A stretch of DNA of 64,000 bases, taken from the NCBI GenBank assembly GCA_905182985.1, contig CAJJDN010000021.1:620465-684464 (forward strand), in the 5' to 3' direction. Positions 52,115-64,000 of the stretch are shown piece after piece (positions within the stretch are counted from its first letter, which is position 1; every line of letters starts with the position of its first letter). The stretch is from Paramecium sonneborni (lineage: Eukaryota > Ciliophora > Oligohymenophorea > Peniculida > Parameciidae). Below the pieces are notes generated by a model that was not told the DNA's origin, did not search any database, and saw only the letters and a program-made list of their open reading frames with translations. Both the position numbers and the translations under genes were made by a program.

Positions 52115-55100
52115 ATGCTTTTAATTTTGATTATGCTTGCAAAAATTAGATCTTCATAATCTAATTAGGATGAACAGCTTAATTATTTAAACTTTCCTAT
52201 GATCAGCTTATAAAGTAAATAAGCTGTTGGAAGTTTTTCAAAATATTCAGTTCTGAATAATATTCAAAATTTAGGGAATAGACAGAAACAAGATTCCCAT
52301 AGCTACTTAATATATATGGCAAAATAAGTAAAAACTTTAGAGCTTAGGATAGCATATTATGCTGACTTTCTAATAGAACTCAAAAGAATTGATCATTATT
52401 TTATTGTTTAAAGTTGCTCGAATACTTATTTTGAAGCCTAATTTAGTATAAACACCTTAAATTATGAGGGAAAATGGTGTTTTTAGTATTTGTACTTTAA
52501 GGATGAAACAGAATTAATAATTGGGTTAGATTGTGGTGATTAAAATTAATTCAAAAGTTATTAAAGTGATATAGATTGCTTTTAAGACCTAATATATATT
52601 AATGGATAGAGTATTTAAGTATTTTATTAATTTATAATAGATTTTGAATTAGGAATATTAATCAAATTTAAATCTAATTAATTTTCCAGGATAGGTGAAG
52701 ATATTTTAACTATAAAACTTTATGCTTTTAACTGAATATAAAAAAGAGTTTTTGAATGGCATTAGTTAAAAATTAATAGTTAATCCATTGATTAATTATT
52801 TATAATTCTCTTCGGAAAATATTGCGAATTATGTTAATTAACTAAGTTTTAGTAATAGTTATGATATTCAATTCTGGTCAAAAATAAACATTAAAGAGAT
52901 TAATTAAAAATAAATTTGTATACTTTAAATAAAACCTTATGTTGTTAAATTTAGTCTAGACTTAAAGATATTTTAATTAAGTTTTATAAAATAATAAGAA
53001 TAATGGTCTTACATTATTGAATATTATTCATATAGCTACCCTTATATAAAAGACATAGATTTAATAAACGAATTAAAAAAAAGTTTCTCTTAAGATATTG
53101 AAGAGGAAGTGATCACTTAATGGCATTTTGTATAAATTAAATATGTATTGGATACTCTTCAATTTTAATTAAATAGTTTTATAAAAAATAAAAAATATGA
53201 GTTGAAATTTGAATAGATTTATTAATTTACAGATATAATAATAGCCTTTTAATTTGGAGAGAATGATAACAACAGAATAGAGGGAGAAGTAGCTTAATTT
53301 AACTATTACAATTATGTCAATCTAACCAGTGAATAAGATGATGAAGAATAACAAAAAGTTTGTCATTATTCTTGTTTAAATTGTTGGGGCCCTTTTTATA
53401 ACCACTGTTTATCTTGTTTGGAATCAAATAATCGGATATTTGATTAATAAGCTAATACTTGCAGATGTAAATTATGGTATTTAGAGGAAAAACAAGCCAA
53501 ATGTTATGGATTAGAAGATATTGAATTTATTAAGGAGACCTTTGAGTATTTATCTAAAGATGATAGATATGAATCTGAAGATTAAGATATAATATGTGCG
53601 TTTGGGTATTTTCAATTAAATGGCATTTGCATGTAATGGTATTTATTTTTCATTAAAAATAGTCCTTCAGCTACTTAAAAGGGAATGATTAATTGTATAG
53701 AATGTTTAGTAAATCCTTAATAATGGCTAAAGAATGGAACCTGTGACAGTTACTATTAACAATAGATTGGATCTTTAAATAATGTATATTAAGAAAAGCT
53801 TGAAAGATCAAAATTTTTAGGACAGTATTTTGTTGTTAATGAAGAAGTGGTTGCTTGTGATGGATGCTTAATTTGCGAAAGTCAGGATGAGTATGGTTGT
53901 TTTTTATATGGAGACAAACATTTAGATTAAGATGTATATATTTTTTGCTACCCATCTGGTGAGTTCTAAATGGATGTGAAAAAATGTCTTGATTATGATA
54001 GGAGAACAAATAATAATCTAGTATTCTAATGTCATAAATATTGTGGTTATTGTTTGTTTCGAAAATGCTAATTTTGTAAAGATCCTTCGAAATATTTTAT
54101 GGATATTTTTGGAATTTGTAGATTATGTGATATTAAAAATTGCAAATACTGTTTTTAATATAATTTATTGGACAAAAATTAAGTTTCTCCTTTGAAAGAT
54201 GAAATTTCATAAAATGAAGAAGACTACGTTATCGCTTGCTCATTATGTTTTTCAGGATATATTTTCGATTTTTCAATTAATCAATGTATAGAATATATTG
54301 CAGATAATTATTGCATTGATGGTTTTATTATAGAAGACTAGTTTATCTGTACTAAAACTCTCTTATCTAAATCAGAAATATCAAATAATATAGCAATTGA
54401 GTTTAGTAATTGTTAACAATACTATTCTAGTTGTTCTAAATGCTTCTAAGACTTTTTTGGAATGATCACATGCACAGAATGTGAGTATGGTTATTATCTT
54501 AATTTTTTGAATGGCATTTGCTATTCGTGTTCAGCTAAATTCAACAATTCAAAAATATGCGAAATGAAAACTTCCTTGAATGATGATTGGAAAAATTAAG
54601 TTCATAGCTTTTATGCAAATTTTAAACCCAATAAGATTCCAATTCTTAGATAAGGGTATTATTCTTTCGAATTTTATGAAATTTTGAAATGCGAAGATGG
54701 CTATGAAACAGAAGCTTTCGTTTGTTTAAAACTCAAAAATAAAGATTGTCTTGAACATGATGGAAGAGCGAGTGATTGTAAAGTTTGCAAAAATAGTTTT
54801 GATGATCTTCCAGTTCTATCTTATTTTGATTATCAATGTTAACCATGCCCTTATCCTTGTTAAGTATGTTAAAAAATGTCTTTAGATTCAGTATCAGAAA
54901 TTAATCCATATTTTATTGTAAATGAACAATCCATTAATCAGACTCATTTTTGTCTTTTGAATTTTAATGAAAATTAAACATTTATTGAAACTCAAACAGG
55001 ATAAATTAGAGGTAGGGATTTAGCTTAAAGAAGATATTTTATAAAATTGGAGCATTTAAATTTTCCATCTCTTCAAAATCCCGTTAAAAAATTTGATTTT

Positions 55101-58100
55101 TCTTCGTTGAATTTGTTAAAAAGAATTAAGCCTGCAGTTTTTATATAAAAACATAATAGTAAAACTGATTCGGCATCCTTTAATATAAGGGAATAAATAT
55201 TTTCCTTGAAAAATTCAACTTATATATATGATGGATACAATGACAGCCAACATGAAAAATAATTTGTAATAGTGAATTAATCCACTGTCAATTTAAGAAA
55301 TATTAATATTTTTCATTCATCAAATAGTTTTTATTTACATACAAAATTTGGCTTATCTATATTTATAAGAAACATTTCAATCTCAAATTTAAATTTAGAA
55401 AAAACTATTTTTTTAATTTCATAAGCAACTAGTATTTATATTCATACAATTCTTTTGTTGAATTTGAGGCTAATAAATTAACCTCTATTTTTCATCCAAC
55501 ATTATCCAAATCAATCAAAACATAAATTTTATATACATATAGAAAATATTGTAATTTTTGAAAGTAGCTTTATAAATACTACAATTTTTTAATTTTTTTT
55601 AGAAAGTGAATTAAACTTTTCATACATAGATATAAATTCTATAAACGTAGTAAATACCTAGTTTGAAAATGCTTCTATACTAGATATCAATTCAAAAATT
55701 TTTAATACTTCTTATTCAGCAGGAAAAATTTTATATAAGAATTCTAAATTAATTAATAGTGCTTTATTTAGAATTTCTACCTAAAATGTTGTATTCATTT
55801 AGAATTTAGATATTTCTTAATGTTAATTTTCTGATAGCATTATAATATCATAAATCTCCTCATTTGTTATAAAAAATATCACTATATTTTAAAGTTCTTT
55901 TATAAATAGCAGCTTGATTGTATTTACCTAATTATTTTAATAAAATGGATGCAATCATTTTATTTACAACCTAACATTAGATACTTTAAACTTCTGTGAA
56001 TCTACTTTGATTTCTATTAAAAATGAAAAAGATTTATCAGGATAAATAAAAATGTAAAACTTAAAGATTTAAAACATATCATCTTCTTGTTAAAATTCTT
56101 GTAGTTCTAGTAAGTGTATTTTTTCAATAAGCAGTTATTAGATTTTGATTGAAAATGTTTTAATAAACAATAGAAATAGATTTTGGTATTTTTGCCTTTA
56201 AAAGTTAACATACACAAATTTTAATAATTTTTCAATTTAAGAAGATAACCTGTTCTCTCATTAATAATTATTAGAGAAAATTTAGTTGCTTAAAAAAACC
56301 TTAAATCAAGAATTAGAAGGCTGTGGAGTTATTTTTGTTCAAGATTTTATAAATGTTTAAATGAACAATTTGCAATTTTAGAATCAATTTATTTTAAATT
56401 CTGCGTTAATATTAGTGGTATCAAAAGGCAGAGCATTAAATTAATAAAAAATTATAATTAACTCTTTATCGCTTCTAAATAACTATTTAATTAAATCAGA
56501 AAGCACTTAATTTACGAGTTTAATTTATATAAATTCTGAGTATTTTTGTGAGACTATGATTAATTAATCCACTTTTTAGAATAATTTGATTATTCATTTA
56601 TTAGAAGATTATTCATTTATTTCCCCTGGACTTATTTATGTTAAAATTTATTAATCAAATGTCTACTTGTATAAAAACATCTTTCATGAAAATACAATTT
56701 TGAACACATCAAATTCTTTAATCTTTTTGAATTCTTATTAAGTAAATATTAAAGAATTCAAAGTCTCAAATATAAACTAAAATCAACAATTTTAAGATAT
56801 ATCTTGTAAATCTGTAGGTGGATTAATATTTTCAAAAACAGAATTTTTTTTTATGGATAATTCAGTTTTTGAAAATACATTTGCTTATTAAGCATCATGC
56901 TTTTTTTTGGAATTGAACAAGCTAGGGATTGTTAAGTTGAATAATATTGTTTTTGAAAATGCAAAAAGTTGGTCTCAATATTCAGAAAACGCAGTTGGAG
57001 GATGCTTAGGTATAAATTCTATGAATTCAAATTTAAATTTAAATTTAAATAAAATCAAAGTCAAAAATTGTATAAGTAAAGATTCAAGCGGATTTTTATA
57101 TATGATTCCATCTAAAATAAACAATTAAATTAATTTCAATGATATTCAATTTATTAATGTGTTCTCCATGAGTAAATTAATATTTGATTTTGATTTTTAA
57201 TCAACCAATCAGAATAATAATGTAAAACTTTAGAATATAATTATAATACTAGATGAGATTTATTATTATGAGAGTTTTAGTGGAATTATTAAATAGTTCA
57301 ACTAAATTCAAAATAGCATTATGTTAATTTTTAATAGGTAAAAAAATCAAATAATTTTAGTTATATTTAAATAAATAATCTATATTTTGAAGGGATTTCT
57401 CCTGAATCACTGTTAGTTCTTCAATTTTCTAATTCAATTTCATTAAGAAACCTTCACTTAAATTAAATAAATTCATTAGGAAATAATCTAATATCAATAT
57501 CAAATAAGGAAACACTGCTTTCTGAAACTTTATAAAAAAAGATATTCTTAAATATAGTTATAACAAACTTAACTATAATTAAATCTTAATTTACAGAGAA
57601 TAGAATGAGCAACAATCGTATATAATCTTTGTTAAGCATAATAATTTAAAAAATACATTCAAAGTAGAAAATATAAATATTGTTGGCAAATATAAAATTA
57701 ACAGAAAATTTATGTTAAAATTGCTAAAATGGTTTGATATATTTAAAATTAGATTAAAATGTATAAAAATGTAAACTAAAAGAATTTTTTCTATACAAAA
57801 ACAATTGTGGATAATCTGGGTGTTTATTTGTAGATTAAAGTATATTAGTTGAATTGGTTGACAGTATGTTCATTTCGAATATTAATAATAGAAATGGAGT
57901 AACTAATTTATAAATAAATAATTTTATTGGGAAAAATCTTTTTTATTTAAGTAATATTGGTATATTTGGCGGAGGTCTAAGTTATAAATCTATTAATGAA
58001 TTAAGCAATTTGAAAAAAATTTTTTTTATAAATAATTCTGCAGATGTTGGAGGAGCAATATACATAGAAGATACTAGAGTATCACCTAACTCATTATCAT

Positions 58101-60433
58101 AAATACTCTTTTTTGAAAATTAAGCCAAAGATCTAACTTAAAATGTTAGAGAATAACCTAGTCATTTATAATTGTCAGTGTTTGGAAAGAATATCATGAC
58201 TATTCGGGATTTAAATTTAGGTAGGCCAAATTTTACAAAGTATAATACTGAAAATTTTATTTATATTCCAAGTGGATAAAAGATCGGAAATTATGAATAA
58301 TCCTTATCAAATAAAGAAATTTTTAATTAAATCTATAATTTAAAACTTTAGATTTTACCCATTAATACTTTAGGTGAAATTTAAATTAATTAACTTGATT
58401 CAGAATGCATACTTGATTTATCAGAATATGTTAATTACAAAAATACAATCATAACTAAAGCTGACTAATAAATTTAAAGAATTTCTTATAATAATAACAG
58501 CCAATCCTATGATTTAGAAAATCAAACTATAGTTCTAGATCCTTATTCATAAGAAATTAAATTTTTACGATTTAAATTTATGTGTAATAGTATAAAAAAT
58601 TAAAATTATACTTTCTAATTTAACACAAAAAGTTTTGCTTGCAAAATGGGGGAATATTATTTTGATTCTCAGTGTTTGTTGTGTGATTATAAGAAGGGCT
58701 TTTATTCTGTGGAATTTAAAGCATAAAATTGTCAGAAAGTAGATCCAAAAATCATTAAATCTAATACAATAAATAATATCGAATTATATCCTGGATATTG
58801 GAGACCAAATATCAGAAGCCATTATATTTCTAAATGTTTGAAAAACATTAAAAATTGTTAAGGAGGATGGAAAACTGGAGACGATTTATGTAAAGAAGGA
58901 TCTGTTGGGGCTTTATGTGAAGAATGTGATATTTATAATTTTAGAGGTTTTGGTTAATTTTTTAAAAATCAGAATTATTAATGTATACTTTGTGATGAAT
59001 AAGTTGGAAAATTTATATATAGTCTTTTCATAAATATAATGTAAATAATTGATTAATTTTTAGAGCAATTATTTCAATATATTTGACTGTCATCAGTGTA
59101 AATAGTATCTTTAAAAGTTTTAAATTACTTAGAAATACAACAAAATATTACAAAATCATATTTTATAGTAATTTAGGTAATTTAAATTTAAATTTCTTTA
59201 GATTAATCTGCAGCACTTATTAAAATGATAGTTAACTATTGTTAAATAATAGTTAGTATTAAATCATTCTAATCAGATTTGTACTTCAATATTGCAGATA
59301 TTTTATTACCAATAAGTAATCCTATAGGAAGCTCGACCTTTTCCTATGATTGTTATTTCGCCACACAATAAGAAATGTAAATAATCTATCTAACTTAAAT
59401 AATGTATTTAATGTTACCAGCTTTATACTATTTAGTCTTTTTAACTAGCTATTTAATTTTAGTTTTTAATCAAAAGATGATATTCACTTCAACAATATAT
59501 TTTACAGCCTTAATCTATTTATTTTTTTACACATAACCTAACATAATATAATAATTTGGAGGATTAATTGCTATGAGAACTATATCGAAGATAGATTATA
59601 TCAACATAAATACTTAGTATTTATATCATACTTAGGAACATTTAAATTGGATTAAATTTTTTATTGGTCCTGTTTTATTTATTTTTGGAAGCATCATTCC
59701 ATTTCTATTATTGATTATACTCTACAAAATCAGGAAATATATTAATTTAGAGCAAACAAGAAAAATATGGGGTTATCTTTTTAATGATTACAAAGAAAAT
59801 AGTTATTATTGGGAAATAATAAAAATATTTTAAAGAGAATTGATAATGTTGTCATTAATAATCAATGAGGAAAGAGTAATCTTGAAAAGTGTTATCACTC
59901 TTCTTGTTCTGCTCCTATATTATTTTAGTTTGCTTTAATTTCAGCCCTATAATGTTAAAGCTTTGAATAGGTTTGAGTAAGAAAGTATAATTTTGTGTGG
60001 CATAATCATTATTTTAAGTTCTTTAAATTTTTAAACAAAGTTGACTGAATCTTAAATTATTGATTTTCTCCTTTAGATTTTATAAATTATTTTTTCTCTT
60101 TATTTTATCTACTCTATAATCTACAAAGTTATTCTAGTTTATTACACTAAATATGATGAAAGATTAGATTCATTTAGAAGAAAAATTTTCTAGAGATTTC
60201 CAAAGATAAGATAAATGTTTCCTTCTTTAAGAAAGCTTCTGGTCATAAGAAGCGAAAGAAGGAAGATTGTTCTTTTTAGATTTTAAATAATTAAAAAAAC
60301 ATTTTTTAAATAGAAGATAAACCTAAAATCTCAATAAATAATCCATAGACATAAACACTCTATAGCAAGTCCATTAACAGCAGATTTTGGAGAATAAACT
60401 TTCATATTGAAATAGCCATCAATTCTGTATTGA
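52115..60433 (+). CDS. Giant cysteine-rich surface protein with beta-helix-like repeats and multi-pass C-terminus
   Basis: About 2741 residues after introns 52619-52640, 57338-57360, 59041-59063 and 59177-59201, an exact frame over 8.3 kb. Start chosen at MLLILIMLAKIRSSQS, a typical signal peptide; the frame is open upstream to an ATG at 51896. Residues ~400-1000 hold dozens of CxxC/CxC furin-like repeats (for example CHKYCGYCLFRKCQFC). Then ~1000 residues of short Asn/Ser/Ile-rich repeats (LRNINIFHSSNSFYLHTKFG type), like a parallel beta-helix (pectin-lyase-like) domain. A second Cys-rich module (CKEGSVGALCEECDIYNFRG) precedes about eight membrane helices (for example FFIGPVLFIFGSIIPFLLLI) and a basic tail. 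This architecture is a large ciliate surface family of unknown function. Confidence 0.88.
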
Positions 60434-60686
60434 AAGCGATCATATAAACCTTAATAGATTGATAATTTAAATAATTTTAAATTATATATATATAAAATGC
60501 TAATCAATATTGATAAGTATTAAAGAAAAACTATTAAGAACTCTTCATCAATAGTCTTAAAAATTTAATTTGGAGAAAAAAAGAGTTTTAATTTTTTTCT
60601 ATTTTGAATGATAATAGTAATGTAATTTCAATTTAAAATTGATAGGTTTAGAATCAAAGCAATATATTTAAATATATAGCTTCAAT
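60434..60686. other. Convergent intergenic region
   Basis: AT-rich, no element recognised. Confidence 0.4.
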
Positions 60687-61084
60687 TCATGGGTGGTCAT
60701 TTTCATCTTCTTATAAGTAATTAGTTTTTAATAGTTCTTTGAACTCTCCAAATTACTCTTGATCCATCAAAATCTACTTCATATATTAATCTTCAATTTC
60801 AATCGTTAATTCAAATTCATTCTTAATTAGTCTAATTAACCTTTCTGCATCAACATTTCCAGTAGTGTCTTCATTTCCTCCATTGCTATAAATGCATCAA
60901 TCATATCTTAATCATTATCTTATATCTCAGCATAGTCTAGCAAGCAGTTCTTTAAATTTTCTTCGTCCATGATTTTCATCAACAATTCACTAATAAATTT
61001 ATGAACTTTTTGAGGTTTTATTTCAATTCCTAAATTTTTAAAACAATTTCTCAATCTTCTGCCATTACTTCTCCTTTTTAGCAT
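60687..61084 (-). pseudogene. Calmodulin-like EF-hand protein with a one-base frameshift
   Basis: Two frames together encode an EF-hand protein of about 130 residues. Upstream frame: MLKRRSNGRRLRNCFKNLGI, ending DMIDAFIAM. Downstream frame: GGNEDTTGNVDAERLIRLIK, NEFELTIEIEDQ, then EFKELLKTNY and an acidic end with TGA at 60687-60689. The order (DAFIAMGGNED then TGNVDAERLI) is that of dynein-associated or calmodulin-like proteins, where GGNEDxxGxVD begins the third EF-hand. The frames meet near 60880 and differ by one missing G in a G run; no GT...AG intron fits. Either a sequencing error or a recently inactivated gene. Confidence 0.6.
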
Positions 61085-61086
61085 GA

Positions 61087-61175
61087 ATAATGATTCTAAA
61101 AACAATAATATTATTGTAATTAAAAATTGTTTGAAATAAGGCTTAAAAATTTTATTTTTATTGTTAAAATAATAT
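61087..61175 (+). repeat. Dispersed repeat, copy B
   Basis: Partner of 50885-50976. It lies directly upstream of the EF-hand start codon (minus strand), so it could be promoter or 5' UTR sequence. Confidence 0.7.
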
Positions 61176-62944
61176 ACGTCGAAAAGAAAAGACAGGGTTT
61201 TTGTGATGATGGACTTCAATTTGTTTATATTATTGCATAAATTGTTAATAATTTCTTACTTAAAAATATAAAAAAATATTTTTATTTAAAAATCAATTAT
61301 TATCTTCCTAATTTTTTGAAGCAATTCAAATCTACTGTGTTGTTGCTTCCTCAGTGGTGTTGAGAGTTGCTGCTTAAGTGCATGCTTTTAAAAAATAGCA
61401 TTCAATTATTTTCTTTCTTCAAAAAGCATAATCTATGGTATTTATTTTTTTGACTAACCATAATTTAATAATTATAGAAGCGATAACTTTGAATGATTCT
61501 ACAATAAAAATTTTATGAAACCAAGAAAAATTTATTGGCACACTCATAAATAAATTTTAGGAAAGTTGTTCATTAGATAACATACTTTGATTAAATTTGG
61601 TTTCCTTTAAGAATTTTAGAAGTGCTGCTCTCTTTTGTTTGCATCTTTAGATGAAAAAATATTATTGAGACTTGTTTTTTTTAATAGATTTTATGTAAAA
61701 AATTTTTTTTGCAAATTCAACAGAATTAACATTTTGAAATTATTAATGTTTTAACTAGAATTTGTGTTATGTGGATATGGAATTTAAATTTATTCAAAGT
61801 ATATTTACAATCACTAACAGGTTATAATATAAAATATGATGAGCTAAATAACACATTCTAAGTTGTAATAATGCAATCCTTAGATGAAAGATTTGCTTTC
61901 TCTACTAAATAACTGCATTAAATGAACATTTTAAAAAAATGTATCAAGAGAAAACTTTAATTCAAACAGTTTTGCTAATTTTATAATAATCTTTAATTAA
62001 TTATCATCTTTTTTTGCTATTTTTGAAAGATACGGGCATCCTAATTACTTCAGCTTTTTTATGGAGCAACCTTTATTTAATAAATTCTAATTTAATATTC
62101 TATTTGTTCTGCTTCTCTTTTCTTTCTCAATAATCTTTATTTTGCATTATTTTTGTTTTTGTTTTACTCTGAAACTTTAAATTTCTTCACTAAGTCAGGT
62201 GTTCTTTTAAAAAACTTGATGTATCGATTTCCTCATATTGAAGGCATCCTTAATCAACTATTTAATAATATCAAGAAAAGAAATAAAAGTATAATTAAAA
62301 AGATCAAAGGTTGAAAATGACAAGAAATTCATTTGTGAGTTGTGATAATTTGACAGATAGCGACTCACCAAGCATAATTAAGACCCTTCTCATAAAAATT
62401 TTTATAAGGGAGGGAATAAATTGTGAAAATCGGATAAATAGCTTGATTATGGCATATCTTCATACAACAAAAAGGAAGATAAAATTTTTGATTTTAGATT
62501 AGGCTTTTGAAACTTCTCATGGGTTTTTTTAAAAGTACTGTTGAAAGAATATGTGTAGGTGATTTTGGAGATGTATCTACTTTTGGAATATGACTTTATC
62601 GCTAGACATATAAATATTATGAAGAAGTCTTTAAAACCTTGAAGGTTTATTGGTTGAATGAGGTTGTGGTAACACATTTGTTCTAGTTTATTAGAAACTA
62701 TTGGACATTGAATGTATTGTAAGTCTTCATTTCATTCTTACTTCATATATTTAGGGTTTTGCATGCTCATTTTAATCAATTAGAAAGACGACATGTTCAT
62801 CTTAATAGTATGATTTGTTTGTGCTGCTTGTCTTAAGATCTGTCCGAATCTTCACAGATTTTATTATCACATAGTGATCTTTAGTTGTAATTAACATAGA
62901 ATATATTGCATATTTATAGAAGGATATATTAAATTATATCATGT

Positions 62945-62946
<2 letters not shown>

Positions 62947-63006
<60 letters not shown>
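62947..63006 (+). repeat. (ATT)20 microsatellite
   Basis: Twenty uninterrupted ATT units, 141 bp before the truncated duplicate of the giant surface gene. Confidence 0.98.
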
Positions 63007-63009
<3 letters not shown>

Positions 63010-63147
63010 TGTGAATTTTTTATATAAAAAAGAATTTAAATGATATTCAAACCAAAATGGTATAATTTAATAAATTTATTTTAAAAATTAACAACTTGTC
63101 TGGTGTATATATTTAAGGAAAACAAAAACTAATTCTGCATTAGACAT

Positions 63148-64000
63148 TATTTAATGTTACAAGCTTTATATTATTTATTCTTTTTAACTATTTAATTTTA
63201 GTTTTTAATGAAAAGATGATATTCACTTCAACAATATATTTTACAGCCTTAATCTATTTATTTTTTTACACATAACCTAACATAATATAATAATTTGGAG
63301 GATTAATTGCTATGAGAACTATATCGAAGATAGATTATATCAACATAAATACTTAGTATTTATATCATACTTAGGAACATTTAAATTGGATTAAATTTTT
63401 TATTGGTCCTGTTTTATTTATTTTTGGAAGCATCATTCCATTTCTATTATTGATTATACTCTACAAAATCAGGAAATATATTAATTTAGAGCAAACAAGA
63501 AAAATATGGGGTGATCTTTTTAAAGAGAATTGATAATTTTGTCATTAATAATCAACTAGGAAAGATTAATCATGAAAAGTGTAACCACTCTTCTTGTTCT
63601 GCTCCTATAATATTTTAGTTTGCTTTAATTTCAGCCCTATAATGTTAAAGCTTTGAATAGGTTTGAGTAAGAAAGTATAATTTTGTGTGGCATAATCATT
63701 ATTTTAAGTTCTTTAAATTTTTAAACAAAGTTGACTGAATCTTAAATTATTGATTTTCTCCTTTAGATTTTATAAATTATTTTTTCTCTTTATTTTATCT
63801 ACTCTATAATCTACAAAGTTATTCTAGTTTATTACACTAAATATGATGAAAGATTAGATTCATTTAGAAGAAAAATTTTCTAGAGATTTCCAAAGATAAG
63901 ATAAATGTTTCCTTCTTTAAGAAAGCTTCTGGTCATAAGAAGCGAAAGAAGGAAGATTGTTCTTTTTAGATTTTAAATAATTAAAAAAACATTTTTTAAA
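63148..64000 (+). pseudogene. Decayed duplicate of the giant surface protein's C-terminal region, continues past window
   Basis: Matches 59405-60310 of the intact gene at near identity, still matching at the last base of the window. Two deletions account exactly for the length difference (853 versus 906 bp): 4 nt near 63190 and 49 nt near 63520. Both break the reading frame (total 53, not a multiple of three), and there is no upstream part of the gene. Substitutions are also present (for example TTATC to TGATC, and AATC to AATG before AAAAG). It encodes transmembrane helices only in the parent frame; here it is a pseudogene fragment, or one end of a rearranged copy. Confidence 0.88.

Larger units (their letters stand above)
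61085..63147. other. Gene-poor region
   Basis: About 2 kb with no supportable gene. It contains the second copy of the short dispersed repeat, a (ATT)20 microsatellite, and short open frames (62311-62502 plus, 62447-62677 minus) without protein-like continuity. Confidence 0.45.

Noticed and set aside
1..64000. tRNA, rRNA, CRISPR, transposase genes and telomeric repeats
   Set aside because: No B-box-like GGTTCGA context, repeat-spacer array, recombinase motif, or CCCCAA/CCC(C/A)AA-type run was found on either strand.

Overview
The window is ciliate macronuclear-type DNA, most likely from a Paramecium species. Three things show this. Long conserved proteins read through only if TAA and TAG are glutamine and TGA is the sole stop. 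Genes are interrupted by tiny introns (20-34 nt, mostly GTA...TAG). The DNA is extremely AT-rich with short intergenic gaps. A plain standard-code ORF search breaks nearly every gene here, so the gene models below were built by reading with the ciliate code and removing the small introns.

Layout. 1-8 kb: C-terminally clipped chaperonin subunit CCT5, two uncharacterised proteins, a secreted DNase II, and a catalytically dead dual-specificity-phosphatase-like protein. 8-10.8 kb: a 3-kb stretch with no convincing gene. 10.8-20.3 kb: ribosomal protein S29, a damaged uncharacterised gene, a coiled-coil protein and a very large USP9X-type ubiquitin hydrolase. 20.5-27.6 kb: two degenerate protein kinases, an intact-looking dual-specificity phosphatase, an uncharacterised helical protein and the peroxisomal import receptor PEX7. 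27.7-33.6 kb: a membrane protein resembling the V-ATPase accessory protein ATP6AP2, a bacterial-type D-Ala-D-Ala carboxypeptidase, a protein with a mitochondrial-looking N-terminus, and an IQ/MORN-repeat protein. 34-44 kb: an RS-rich protein, a 1.3-kilo-residue coiled coil, small unknowns and an SF-assemblin. 44.4-50.5 kb: a VIT1/CCC1-type metal transporter and a TmcB/TmcC-like PAS membrane protein. The 3' third of the TmcB gene is present twice around a single N, almost certainly an assembly artefact. 52-64 kb: a 2.7-kilo-residue cysteine-rich surface protein with a multi-pass C-terminus, a frameshifted EF-hand gene, and a decayed second copy of the surface protein's C-terminus running off the window.

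No operons, tRNAs, rRNAs, CRISPR arrays or transposase genes were recognised. Several products fit phagotrophic ciliate biology: DNase II and the carboxypeptidase could act on ingested bacteria, while SF-assemblin, MORN and coiled-coil proteins fit the cortex and basal bodies. These roles are inferences. Notable themes are three pseudoenzymes within 20 kb, 3' splice sites that are not restricted to TAG, and local duplications with decay.
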